From an uncultured Collinsella sp. (GTDB taxonomy: Bacteria; Actinomycetota; Coriobacteriia; Coriobacteriales; Coriobacteriaceae), in assembly GCA_937950325.1 (NCBI GenBank), contig CALFDJ010000021.1:1-31684 (forward strand): a stretch of DNA of 31,684 nucleotides, written 5' to 3'. Shown in pieces: positions 8,167-15,886 of this stretch (position 1 is the first letter of the stretch; the number at the start of each line of letters is the position of its first letter). The notes under the pieces are model-generated. The model worked only from the letters and a program-made list of their open reading frames with translations. It was not told the origin of the DNA and did no database searches. The translations under genes were made by a program, and so were the position numbers.

Positions 8167-9528
8167 TTACAGACCGGCGATGTGATCGGCGGGCGTCGCG
8201 ACAACCTGTCCGGCGCTCTTGGCGGGACGCTTCTTCTTGGTCTCGGCCGTGCCCAAAAGCCTCGCCTCAAGACCGCTCACCAAGCGAGCGAGCGGCAGGG
8301 TGATGACCAGATAGAACAGGGCGGCAACCACGTACGGTGTAATGGAGCCCGTCGTGGCCACGATGGTACGGGCGTTCATGACGATCTCGACCACACCCAC
8401 GGCGGCAAGCAGCGACGTATCCTTGTAAAGCAAGATAAACTCGCTGGTCAGCGTAGGCAAAACATTGCGGAATGTCTGCGGAATCATAACGTAGAGCAGC
8501 GTCTGGAAGGCATTCATGCCCAGAGAGCGAGCAGCCTCGTTTTGGCCCTTGGGGATCGATTGAATACCGGCACGGAAGATCTCGCACAGGTACGCAGACG
8601 AGTTCATGGCCATGACGATAACGCCCAAGACATAGTCGTCCACCTTGACGCCGGCCAACGGCAGACCGAAGAACGCGATATAGATCTGCAGGAACGCCGG
8701 CGTACCGCGAATGATATTCACGTAGATGCCGGCAAGGCAACGAAGGATGCGCGACTTGGAGATGCGCATGAGCGACAGGGCAAAACCGAAGGGAATTGCC
8801 AGCGGAAACGCCACAAGCACGATCGAAAGCGACATAAGGAAGCCCTTAAAGACGATCGGCAGGCTTTGGACCAAAATGACCGGGTTCAAGAACAGGCGCA
8901 GGAACATATTGGAGTTCCAGGCCTCGACCCACGGCTGCTCCTTAAGATCGGCCAGGAAGTTATCGAAGGCCGTCACGCCCTTGATCTCCACCGACGGAAT
9001 CTTGGAGATCTTCTTGGTCGAGCCATCGGCCAAAGTGTAGGTGCCGCTAAAGGCCTCATCGCCGCCCTCGACGGGGAAGGTCACGCCGTAAACCTCGACA
9101 CGGAAAAAGCCGCCGGCAGGCGCCGTCTCGCCAAAGTCAATCTTGAGCGTCTGGCCATCAGCCTTGCACGTGGGTTTCATGGGCGTACGATCCATGAGGT
9201 CCTCGCCCGAGAGCATCGTCAATCGCGTGTCATCGGTACCAAACGTCGTGCCGTCGACAAACGTCAAAGAAAGACCGCTCAGCTCCTCGTCGGCATCGGC
9301 CTGGACCTCCCAGGTAATGCGCGTCTCGGTACCGCCGACCACAGCGCTGCCCGAACCGGTGTTGGGTCGGGCGGTAATCTTTGCGGTCTCAAGCGCCTGG
9401 GCGGTCGTGGGCGCATATGCCCCCACACACACCAGCGCAAGCGCCACGGCCATGACGCAGACTAGCTTTTGGAGCAAGGCGGGCAGTGGAAAACGCTGCT
9501 CCGCGGCCCCTTTGTTCAGTCGAGACAA
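8167..9528 (-). CDS. Amino acid ABC transporter permease with N-terminal extracytoplasmic domain
   Basis: The C-terminal half (about residues 210-430) is a HisM/GlnP-type permease: several membrane helices, INIIRGTPAFLQIYI-like helix and the EAA loop EAARSLGMNAFQTLLYVMIPQ that contacts the ATPase. Unusually, the N-terminus carries a signal-like helix (about 17-40) followed by some 160 residues of beta-rich, charged sequence predicted outside the cell, ending before the first permease helix. Ordinary permeases of this type are about 220-240 residues; this one has 453. TTG 9528 is the likely start: AGGAG lies five bases upstream, and starting further up would run through the intergenic hairpin at 9597-9624. 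The outside domain shows no binding-protein motif I recognise, and a separate lipoprotein is encoded upstream. Confidence 0.9.
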   Translation of the reverse strand: MSRLNKGAAEQRFPLPALLQKLVCVMAVALALVCVGAYAPTTAQALETAKITARPNTGSGSAVVGGTETRITWEVQADADEELSGLSLTFVDGTTFGTDDTRLTMLSGEDLMDRTPMKPTCKADGQTLKIDFGETAPAGGFFRVEVYGVTFPVEGGDEAFSGTYTLADGSTKKISKIPSVEIKGVTAFDNFLADLKEQPWVEAWNSNMFLRLFLNPVILVQSLPIVFKGFLMSLSIVLVAFPLAIPFGFALSLMRISKSRILRCLAGIYVNIIRGTPAFLQIYIAFFGLPLAGVKVDDYVLGVIVMAMNSSAYLCEIFRAGIQSIPKGQNEAARSLGMNAFQTLLYVMIPQTFRNVLPTLTSEFILLYKDTSLLAAVGVVEIVMNARTIVATTGSITPYVVAALFYLVITLPLARLVSGLEARLLGTAETKKKRPAKSAGQVVATPADHIAGL

Positions 9529-9596
9529 GGTGGCTCCTATCGTAGAAGTTGCCGGCAAAACGAGACGGAAATACTCTCCGTCAAGAGAAGCGCAAA

Positions 9597-9624
9597 GGCC
9601 CTCTCCGCCAAAACGGAAAGGGCC
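9597..9624 (-). other. Intercistronic stem-loop between binding protein and permease genes
   Basis: Eleven-base arms (9597-9607 and 9614-9624) pair with one mismatch. There is only a weak T-rich tail on the minus strand, so partial termination or 3'-end protection of the lipoprotein mRNA is more likely than full termination. This is the usual way such operons make more binding protein than permease. Confidence 0.6.
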
Positions 9625-9646
9625 CGTGAGCAATCAAGTAGCTATT

Positions 9647-10507
9647 TTACTTGATGTTGTACTTAGCCATGAGGGCGTCAACGGTACCGTCGTCGGTCAG
9701 GTCCTTGATGGCCTGGTTGATGTCGTCCTTGAGCTTGGTGTTGCCCTGGTTGATGGCGATGGCGTACTCCTCGCCGGTGCTAATCTGCTTAATGGTCTGG
9801 CAGGTGTTGAACTGCTCGGCGGTCAGCTGGCTGGCAACGGAGCGGTTGGTGACTACGGCGTCGCCCTTATCGGACTGCAGGGCGCTGAAGCACTCGGTGG
9901 CGTCCTTGTAGGGGACAATCTTGGCCTTGGGGAAGTTCTCCTGGGCAAAGGACTCGGCGGTCGAGCCAGACTGGACGATGATGGTAGCATCGGCGTTGTT
10001 GAGCTTCTCGCTGTAGTTGTCGGCCGTGATGTCGGCGTTATCGACCTTGGTCACGATAGCCTGATCGTCCATGTAGTAGGAATCGGAGAAAGTGACTTCT
10101 TTCTCGCGCTCGGGCGTGTCGGTGATAGCCGCGATGGAGACGTCATATTTGGCGCCCGAAGCGACGCCCGGAACCAGCGTGTCAAAGTCATTGTTGACAT
10201 ACTCGACATCCAGGCCCAGCTTGTCGCCGATAGCCTTGATGAGTTCAAGGTCAAAGCCCTGATAATCGCCGTTGTCATCCTTGTACTCAAACGGAGCGTA
10301 CTCGGCAGAGGTGCCGACGGTCAGCGTGCCGTCCTTGACGAGCGCGTACTCCTTGGAGCCGTCGACCTTCTCGACCTTAGCGTCGTCAGAGCTGCTGGAA
10401 CCGGCATCAGAACCAGAGGTGGCGTTGGACGAACCGCAGCCCGTCAGAGCAAGGGCGAGTGCCATAGCACCCGTGGCGGCAAATGCGCCAAGCTTCTTCA
10501 GCTTCAT
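9647..10507 (-). CDS. Polar amino acid ABC transporter substrate-binding lipoprotein
   Basis: This is the extracellular binding protein of the importer (SBP_bac_3 family). The 286-residue product starts with a lipoprotein signal, MKLKKLG then a hydrophobic stretch and the lipobox LALTGC (C24), followed by a Ser/Gly-rich tether. The mature part begins with GTLTVGTSAEYAPFEY and has the family motif GFDLELIKAIGDKLGL, then DVSIAAITDTPEREKEVTFSDSY-like strands typical of glutamine/cystine/arginine binders. ATG 10507 is the true start: AAGGAG precedes it and the lipobox then falls at the right depth; longer in-frame starts upstream would spoil the signal peptide. It heads the leftward operon with permease and ATPase. 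Confidence 0.95.
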   Translation of the reverse strand: MKLKKLGAFAATGAMALALALTGCGSSNATSGSDAGSSSSDDAKVEKVDGSKEYALVKDGTLTVGTSAEYAPFEYKDDNGDYQGFDLELIKAIGDKLGLDVEYVNNDFDTLVPGVASGAKYDVSIAAITDTPEREKEVTFSDSYYMDDQAIVTKVDNADITADNYSEKLNNADATIIVQSGSTAESFAQENFPKAKIVPYKDATECFSALQSDKGDAVVTNRSVASQLTAEQFNTCQTIKQISTGEEYAIAINQGNTKLKDDINQAIKDLTDDGTVDALMAKYNIK

Positions 10508-10564
10508 AATCAGTCTCCTTCCGGTGACCTCGTTTGATTCAGAGGTCTGCAAAAACTGATGGCT

Positions 10565-10593
10565 ATTATGCACCCGCTTGGGAGAATCTGCAA
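10565..10593 (-). promoter_or_regulatory. Promoter of the amino acid ABC transporter operon
   Basis: Read leftward, a -35 hexamer TTGCAG (10593-10588) and a -10 hexamer CATAAT (10570-10565) are spaced by 17 bases, about 58 bases upstream of the lipoprotein start. Moderate match only. Confidence 0.45.
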
Positions 10594-10654
10594 TTAGAAA
10601 ACTGATTGAAACAAACCCATAACGTGAATGGAACACTCCACTTTGTGACAGTCA

Positions 10655-11521
10655 TTACTGCTGCAACAACCTTAACAGTTTGATTTCAGCCGCATAACCT
10701 GCAAGTTCGTTCGGTGTCTCCAAAATGAATGGCAATGCGCGCAAGCGGCTATTCGATACAATATTCTGCATAACCTGCATACCGCCGCCAAACTCCTCGC
10801 TGCCAAGGTAGCCCTTACCGATGCACTCGTGGCGGTCCTTATGGGCGCCGCAGGGGTTCTTGGAATCATTGATGTGTACGGCATGCAAGCGGTCGATACC
10901 CACCACGCGGTCGAACTCGTCGAGTACGCCGTCCAGATCATGGATGATGTCGTAGCCGGCGTCATTCACATGGCAGGTGTCCAGGCAAACGCCCAACTTG
11001 GCCGACAGCTCGGGGCGTTTGTCGGCAACGCCCTCAATGATGAGCGCCAGTTCCTCAAAGCTGCGGCCCAGCTCGGTGCCCTTGCCGGCCATGGTCTCGA
11101 GCAGCACCGTCGTCTGCTGGCCCTCAAGCATCACCTGACACAGGGTGTCGACGATCATCTGAATGCCGGCGTCGGAGCCCTGCCCCACATGCGCACCGGG
11201 ATGGAAGTTGTAGTAGTTGCCGGGCAGCGCCTCCATGCGCCGCAGGTCCTCTGCCATGGCCTCCAGGGCAAACTCGCGCGCCCGCTCTTTGGCCGAGCAA
11301 GGGTTGTAGGTATACGGGGCATGAGCCACGAGCGGGCCAAAGTCGTTTTGCTCCATAAGCTCGCGCAGGGCCGCCACGTCATCCATGTCAAGATCTTTCG
11401 CCTTGCCGCCGCGCGGGTTACGCGTAAAGAATGCAAAGGTATTGGCGCCAATGGATAGCGCCGTCTCCCCCATCGCCCGATAGCCCTTCGTCGTCGAAAG
11501 ATGACACCCAATCGTCAGCAT
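10655..11521 (-). CDS. nfo: Deoxyribonuclease IV (AP endonuclease)
   Basis: Endonuclease IV cuts DNA at abasic sites in base excision repair using three zinc ions in a TIM barrel. The 288-residue length is normal. Family motifs are present in order: GCHLSTTKGY at the start, LVAHAPYTYN (H), YNFHPGAHVG (HPG), LLETMAGKG (the ligand glutamate), VCLDTCHVNDAGYD (D and H) and the diagnostic HINDSKNPCGAHKDRHECIGKG, ending with PFILETPNE (E). The start ATG 11521 has GGGGAG upstream. It is transcribed leftward as a single gene; an 85-bp hairpin repeat (11539-11623) begins 18 bases upstream of its start. Confidence 0.96.
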   Translation of the reverse strand: MLTIGCHLSTTKGYRAMGETALSIGANTFAFFTRNPRGGKAKDLDMDDVAALRELMEQNDFGPLVAHAPYTYNPCSAKERAREFALEAMAEDLRRMEALPGNYYNFHPGAHVGQGSDAGIQMIVDTLCQVMLEGQQTTVLLETMAGKGTELGRSFEELALIIEGVADKRPELSAKLGVCLDTCHVNDAGYDIIHDLDGVLDEFDRVVGIDRLHAVHINDSKNPCGAHKDRHECIGKGYLGSEEFGGGMQVMQNIVSNSRLRALPFILETPNELAGYAAEIKLLRLLQQ

Positions 11522-11538
11522 CTCCAGCTCCCCCTCAT

Positions 11539-11623
11539 CAGTTGCGGTGAAATACGGTCTATTGGTGCCTTATTTTGGCGCAAACAGACCGTATTCCACC
11601 GCAAGTTATAAAAGGGGCATCAG
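11539..11623. repeat. 85-bp hairpin repeat, copy A
   Basis: The element runs from CAGTTGCGGTG to GGGGCATCAG and forms a long stem: TTGCGGTG then AATACGGTCT pair with AGACCGTATT then CACCGCAA, with further pairing toward a T-rich loop. It shares length, ends and the tail GTTATAAAAGGGGCATCAG with copy B (12726-12810). The middle of the stem differs between copies on both arms. Confidence 0.85.
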
Positions 11624-11693
11624 AGATGCGGGCCGCCAAGCACTACGGCTACGGGCGCCGGCGTCATAATCCCCTATGCGTCAGCGCCAAGTC

Positions 11694-12713
11694 CTAGAGG
11701 GCCAGACGGATTGCATCGATAATGCGCGCGCAGCGCCGCGTGGCAGCAAGGGACATGACGGAACTCTCGAGTTTCCCTGCCAGGATGAGCTGGGTCGCAT
11801 GCTGGATTTCGCCGTAGAAATCATCGACCTCAAACGGGGCATTTATTTCGAGTACTCGACCGTCGGAGTACTTCACATGGGCGAGCTCGGGGCGATGGAG
11901 GCGCTCGATTTCCAACGAGCCCCGCTCGCAGGCAATCGTTAAGCGGCTTTCATATGCTGCTTTGCCGTCGCACACCATATGAATGGGTATACCGCCGACA
12001 CTCATATGGCTCTCGTCGGCCCAATCGACGCGGCCGCCCGACACGTCACGCCAGCGAACTTCACGGGACGAAACCTCGCACGCGCCCGCGAGCAAATCCT
12101 CAAACCAACCGACCGCATAGCAGCCCATGTCATATAGACAGCCACCCTGCAACGGGTCGAGCAGATAACTCGAAGGGGGCTCACCATAATCGAGTTTTTG
12201 CACGCTTTCAATCGAGACGATACGGCCGAGCTCACCCGACGCAAGCAAGTCCTTCACGCGAGTGCGTATCGGGCAAAACCGGTTCTTCATCGCCTCCATA
12301 AACAGCACGCCGCGCTCGCGAGAGGTGGAGGCAATCGAGAGAGCCTCTTCTTCATTCAAAACGGCCGGCTTTTCGCACAGCACGGCCTTTCCCGCGCGCA
12401 GTGCCCGACAGACCCAATGCGCATGCATGCCATGTGGAAGAGCCAAGTAGATTACGTCGACATCGGGGTCGGCAATCAACGCATCATAAGCCGCATCGCC
12501 GTTATCGTCAGCTGTGGCATAACTGTGCGCGGCATCAATCGAAAACGCCCTGCAAAACTCCTCAACATGCGAAGGAGTGCGACCGGCGGCAGCCACAAGC
12601 CGTGCCCCGTCCACCTCCTTGAGCGACGATGCAAATCGATGCGAAATGTTCCCAGCGCCCAAAACGCCCCAACGAACCTCACGCAAATCATCACATGAAT
12701 CCCGATGGCCCAC
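11694..12713 (-). CDS. Gfo/Idh/MocA family oxidoreductase
   Basis: This NAD(P)-dependent dehydrogenase has an N-terminal Rossmann fold with WGVLGAGNISHRFA (about residues 14-27) and the family motif VLCEKPAVLNEEEA (lysine and proline near the active site), followed by the alpha/beta C-terminal domain with GGCLYDMGCYAVGW. Its 339 residues match the family. Members oxidise sugars, inositols or related polyols; the substrate cannot be read from the sequence. The start is placed at GTG 12713, which has a GGGGG ribosome binding stretch; an upstream in-frame start would translate part of repeat copy B (12726-12810), which is not plausible. It is flanked on both sides by the 85-bp hairpin repeats. 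Confidence 0.9.
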   Translation of the reverse strand: MGHRDSCDDLREVRWGVLGAGNISHRFASSLKEVDGARLVAAAGRTPSHVEEFCRAFSIDAAHSYATADDNGDAAYDALIADPDVDVIYLALPHGMHAHWVCRALRAGKAVLCEKPAVLNEEEALSIASTSRERGVLFMEAMKNRFCPIRTRVKDLLASGELGRIVSIESVQKLDYGEPPSSYLLDPLQGGCLYDMGCYAVGWFEDLLAGACEVSSREVRWRDVSGGRVDWADESHMSVGGIPIHMVCDGKAAYESRLTIACERGSLEIERLHRPELAHVKYSDGRVLEINAPFEVDDFYGEIQHATQLILAGKLESSVMSLAATRRCARIIDAIRLAL

Positions 12714-12725
12714 GACAGCCCCCTT

Positions 12726-12810
12726 CAGTTGCGGTGGAATAGTTCCTGTTTTGCCCCTATTCTGCCGCAAACAGGAACTATTCCACCGCAAGTTATAAAA
12801 GGGGCATCAG
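12726..12810. repeat. 85-bp hairpin repeat, copy B
   Basis: The same 85-bp element as copy A. Its stem is a perfect 23-bp pairing (TTGCGGTGGAATAG... with ...CTATTCCACCGCAA). Its right end contains the TGA stop codon (12809-12807) of the aldo/keto reductase gene. Four consecutive stem base pairs differ from copy A and all four still pair. Confidence 0.85.
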
Positions 12811-13994
12811 GAGCGCGTTTTGCAAAAGGCTTTAAGCGCAGCCGTTACGGGGCCAGGCTGGAAACGTCGGCGCACATCGTCGAGACGCTCGGGAATATCG
12901 ATGTGCTGCGGACAGTGCCGCGCGCATTTGCCGCATTTGATGCAATTGCTCACCAACTTGGGCTCGCTTGTACGCACCGCGCTCGCCGTAAAGTATTGAG
13001 ACAGCCCCGTAAACCAACTATGCGCGTAGCTCGCGTTGTAGGCGCCAAAGCAGCCGGGAATATTGATACCCTTGGGGCACGGCATGCAGTAGCCGCACCC
13101 CGTACAGGGCACGCGATTCGATTTCTCAAACTCTCCCAGCACACGTGCGATGGTATCGAGCTGAGTAGCTGTCATCGAATCCGGCAGTGCGCGATCCGCC
13201 AATGCCGCGTTCTCGTCCACCTGCGCGGTATCGGTCATACCCGATAGCAGCATCGTGACCTGAGGATGATTCCACACCCACGAAAGGCCCCAAGCAGCCG
13301 GCGTCTTCAGGTACGGATCGCGTACGTCATCGAACACGGCGCGGGCCCGCGGAGGTAGCTTGCCCGCCAGGCGTCCACCCAAAAGCGGCTCCATCACAAA
13401 CACCGCGAGCCCGCGCTCGGCGGCTGCCATGAGTCCCGCCGTTCCCGCTTGGTAGCGCTCTCCAGCGTAGTTGTACTGGATCTGGCAAAAGTCCCAGTCA
13501 TACGCGTCAAGCATCGTGAGGAAGTCCGCCGCACTGCCGTGGTACGAAAAACCTATCTGGCGAATACGCCCCGCCGCCTTTTGGTGCGCAATCCAGTCCT
13601 CGATACCCAACGCTACCACGCGCTCCCACTGCGCGGGCGAGGTGATGTTGTGCATAAGGTAATAGTCGATATGGTCAGTCCGCAAACGGCGCAGCTGCTC
13701 GTCGAAGAACCGATCGAAATCCTCCGCACATTTGCACGAAGCGTGCGGCAACTTGGTCGCAAGCAAAATCTGGTCGCGCAGCCCCAGGCGCTCAAGCGAA
13801 GCTCCCACACAAGCTTCGTTACCGGGGTAGAGATAGGCCGTGTCCAGATAGGCTATTCCTTGCTCCACCGCACGGGAAATGATGGCATCGGCCGTCTTCG
13901 CATCGGGGTGTCCCGGCGCACCGGGAAACCTCATGCAGCCCAGTCCCAGCACCGAGATACGGTTGCCGCTTTTGGGGTCAACACGATATTGCAC
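12807..13994 (-). CDS. Aldo/keto reductase with C-terminal 4Fe-4S ferredoxin domain
   Basis: The N-terminal part is an aldo/keto reductase TIM barrel: LGLGCMRFP at the start, YLDTAYLYPGNE (aspartate and tyrosine of the catalytic set), ATKLP (lysine) and YYLMHN (histidine). The C-terminal 120 residues carry two cysteine clusters, CTGCGYCMPCPKGI and CIKCGKCARHCPQHI, matching ferredoxin-type 4Fe-4S binding. This fused class is common in anaerobes and is thought to take electrons from ferredoxin-like sources; natural substrates are mostly unknown. The 395-residue length fits. The start is GTG 13994 with GGAGGGG upstream. Its stop codon lies inside repeat copy B. Confidence 0.95.
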   Translation of the reverse strand: MQYRVDPKSGNRISVLGLGCMRFPGAPGHPDAKTADAIISRAVEQGIAYLDTAYLYPGNEACVGASLERLGLRDQILLATKLPHASCKCAEDFDRFFDEQLRRLRTDHIDYYLMHNITSPAQWERVVALGIEDWIAHQKAAGRIRQIGFSYHGSAADFLTMLDAYDWDFCQIQYNYAGERYQAGTAGLMAAAERGLAVFVMEPLLGGRLAGKLPPRARAVFDDVRDPYLKTPAAWGLSWVWNHPQVTMLLSGMTDTAQVDENAALADRALPDSMTATQLDTIARVLGEFEKSNRVPCTGCGYCMPCPKGINIPGCFGAYNASYAHSWFTGLSQYFTASAVRTSEPKLVSNCIKCGKCARHCPQHIDIPERLDDVRRRFQPGPVTAALKAFCKTRS

Positions 13995-14140
13995 TGCCCC
14001 TCCTCTCCCCTCGAAGCTCTAATGAGGCGAAACACAACGGCCACGCCATCAAAACACATTGGAATCGCAATCGAGAACGTATCGTAACGTAGCAGCAATC
14101 GAGCCATCACGACACCGCTTTAACATCAGCAAAAAGCCCG

Positions 14141-14350
14141 ATGAAAGGAGGCGAACGGACCACGCGTGAGGACGCCTATCCCTACCCCGGCGAACAATAC
14201 ATCCTCTCGGTCGACCGTTACCAGATCGAGGTCATGGACCATCTGGACGAGCTTCCCGCCACGGGTGCCGTCATCTTCTGTACCTTCCCCAAGGTGCGCG
14301 ATGGCGTTGGATATCCCGCACGCGTTTTCGCGGTCTGCCCTGCAGTGTAG
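14141..14350 (+). CDS. Short cyclase-like protein, probable C-terminal remnant
   Basis: The 69 residues end in VMDHLDELPATGAVIFCTFP then KVRDGVGYPARVFAVCPAV. This resembles the last 45 residues of cyclase family (kynurenine formamidase-like) enzymes, which end with a pattern like NLDxLPxxGxxFxxxPPKVxGxGxxPxRAFAV. The metal-binding HxGTHxDxPxH region of that family is missing and is not seen in the upstream 140 bases, so this is likely what remains of a larger gene. The ATG at 14141 lacks a clear ribosome binding site. It could alternatively be a real small protein; sure only that the frame has coding character. Confidence 0.45.
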   Translation: MKGGERTTREDAYPYPGEQYILSVDRYQIEVMDHLDELPATGAVIFCTFPKVRDGVGYPARVFAVCPAV

Positions 14351-14470
14351 CGTCCAGGCAAACATTTCTTTTTATAACTGCCGCCCCACGCGCTTACCAA
14401 ACGCCCCGGCGACATACAATCCATCAGGCGCCCCTTACGCGGGCGCCTTTTATATGGGGAGATGATTCGC

Positions 14471-15385
14471 ATGCAGATCAACAAGGTCGCCTTTATCGGC
14501 AAGGGCGGCGTCGGCCTGCTCTACGGCAGCATGATCGCCAGGGCGCTCGGCAGCGACGCCGTCGAATACGTTATGGATGACGCACGTTTTGAGCGTCACG
14601 CGGGCGATGCGCTCACCGTCAACGGCGAGCCCTGTGTGCTCAAGTCCGTCCGCGCCAGCGAGGTAACGCCCGCCGATCTGGCCATCCTTACAGTCAAGAC
14701 GACTGGACTCGATGTGGCACTCAAGACTATGGAGCGCGTCGTGGGGCCCGATACGCTCATCGCCTCGCTGTGCAACGGCATTACGAGCGAGCAAAAGATT
14801 GCCGAGCGCTTTGGCTGGAAGCGCACCGTCCTGGGTATCTGCCAGGGCATGGACGCCGTATTCCTCGACGGAGAGCTCACCTTTACCAATGCGGGCGAGA
14901 TTCGCTTTGGCGCGGCAGCGGGCACCGAGCCCGCAACCGTCACCGCCATCGACGAGCTCTACACGCGCTGCGGCATCGCCCATACCGTCGAGAGCGACAT
15001 TGCGCACCGCATGTGGGCCAAACTCATGCTCAACGACGGCATCAACCAGACCTGTATGGCCTACGGCGGGACCTACGGAAGCGCCACGGAGCCGGGCTCC
15101 GAGCAGCGTCGCTGCTTTGTTTCCGCCATGCGCGAGACGCTTGCGGTCGCCAACGCCGAGGGCGTTGAGCTGACCGAGGCAGACCTGACGCAGATGGTGC
15201 ACCTCATCGAGGGAATCGACCCCGCCGGTATGCCCTCGATGGCGCAGGACCGCATCGCACAACGAAAAACCGAAGTTGAGGAGTTCGCGGGCACCATCTG
15301 CCGTCTGGCGGCCAAGCACGATATCCAGGCACCGCAAAACGAGTGGCTCTATCGGCGCATCCGCGATATCGAGGCAAGCTGGTAG
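14471..15385 (+). CDS. Ketopantoate reductase family protein
   Basis: These enzymes reduce 2-dehydropantoate to pantoate with NADPH in coenzyme A synthesis. The N-terminus has the nucleotide loop VAFIGKGGVGLLYGS (residues 5-19), then LTVKTTGLDVAL (the conserved lysine), SLCNGITSEQKI (asparagine of the NG motif) and the C-terminal helical domain with HRMWAKLMLNDGINQTCM (lysine and asparagine near the active site). 304 residues is normal. ATG 14471 is preferred because GGAG sits nine bases upstream; ATG 14462 directly abuts that GGAG. The loop reads GKGGVG rather than the more common GxGAxG, so a relative with another 2-keto acid substrate is possible. A terminator follows at 15421-15458. Confidence 0.88.
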   Translation: MQINKVAFIGKGGVGLLYGSMIARALGSDAVEYVMDDARFERHAGDALTVNGEPCVLKSVRASEVTPADLAILTVKTTGLDVALKTMERVVGPDTLIASLCNGITSEQKIAERFGWKRTVLGICQGMDAVFLDGELTFTNAGEIRFGAAAGTEPATVTAIDELYTRCGIAHTVESDIAHRMWAKLMLNDGINQTCMAYGGTYGSATEPGSEQRRCFVSAMRETLAVANAEGVELTEADLTQMVHLIEGIDPAGMPSMAQDRIAQRKTEVEEFAGTICRLAAKHDIQAPQNEWLYRRIRDIEASW

Positions 15386-15420
15386 CGCCCGGCTCACCAC
15401 GTCAACAGACTCAACAGCAA

Positions 15421-15458
15421 AGCCGCCGCAAGGGAACCTTTCCCCTGCGGCGGCTTTC
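15421..15458 (+). terminator. Intrinsic terminator after the ketopantoate reductase gene
   Basis: AGCCGCCGCA (15421-15430) pairs perfectly with TGCGGCGGCT (15446-15455), extended inward by GGG/CCC pairing, then TTTCAT. The small membrane-protein gene converges on it from the right. Confidence 0.75.
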
Positions 15459-15493
15459 ATCTTCGTCTATGACCGGCGGCAACCTCACAACAG

Positions 15494-15700
15494 TTAGCGT
15501 TGCGACTCAGGCACCTCGTCCTCGCCATCGCGGCAAAGAACTACACCCGCACTTCCCAGCAGCGCAGCCGCGATCAACGCACCGACCACGATAGAGGCAG
15601 CCCCACAAGACCCCTGCATACCCGCGACGAGCGCGGCCGTAGGACCAAGGCAACCAAGCGTCAATGCAACGGCGGCAACGGCGATATCTCGAGCGTTCAC
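15494..15700 (-). CDS. Small two-helix membrane protein, function unknown
   Basis: This 68-residue protein has two hydrophobic helices (about residues 6-27 and 34-56) separated by GMQGSCG, and a charged tail CRDGEDEVPESQR. I do not recognise a family. A strong ribosome binding site, GGAGGAAG, stands seven bases before the GTG start at 15700, which supports it as a real gene. Directly upstream of that site is a perfect 9-bp hairpin (15715-15739). It converges with the ketopantoate reductase gene and lies downstream of the secreted protein gene at 15887. The two helices and short loop suggest insertion into the cytoplasmic membrane as a hairpin. Confidence 0.6.
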   Translation of the reverse strand: MNARDIAVAAVALTLGCLGPTAALVAGMQGSCGAASIVVGALIAAALLGSAGVVLCRDGEDEVPESQR

Positions 15701-15714
15701 AAGACCACTTCCTC

Positions 15715-15739
15715 CACGAGAAAGACTTTGTTTCTCGTG
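15715..15739 (-). promoter_or_regulatory. Hairpin abutting the ribosome binding site of the small membrane protein
   Basis: CACGAGAAA and TTTCTCGTG form a perfect 9-bp stem with a 7-base loop. In the leftward mRNA the 3' arm runs straight into GGAGGAAG, the ribosome binding site. It could control ribosome access, mRNA stability, or be a protein-binding DNA palindrome. Confidence 0.55.
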
Positions 15740-15815
15740 ACTTAGTGTGCCCCGCGCCCATATGCGCGGCGTACTGCCACGGTAAGCGCTCTGTTAACTC
15801 AAACGCATACATAGA

Positions 15816-15859
15816 ACGGGCGTCCTTACGTTGCCCTAAAGCTCGGTAAAGACGCCCGT
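15816..15859 (-). terminator. Stem-loop downstream of the secreted protein gene
   Basis: ACGGGCGTC (15816-15824) pairs with GACGCCCGT (15851-15859) over a 26-base loop, 28 bases after the stop of the gene at 15887. No T-run follows, so termination is uncertain. Confidence 0.4.
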
Positions 15860-15886
15860 CCGCCAAATATCCGTGATGCAGAAAAA

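Noticed and set aside
7852..9465. A 537-codon + strand frame opposite the ABC permease and ATPase
   Set aside because: Same shadow effect; it has low-complexity Arg/His-rich character and no ribosome binding site.
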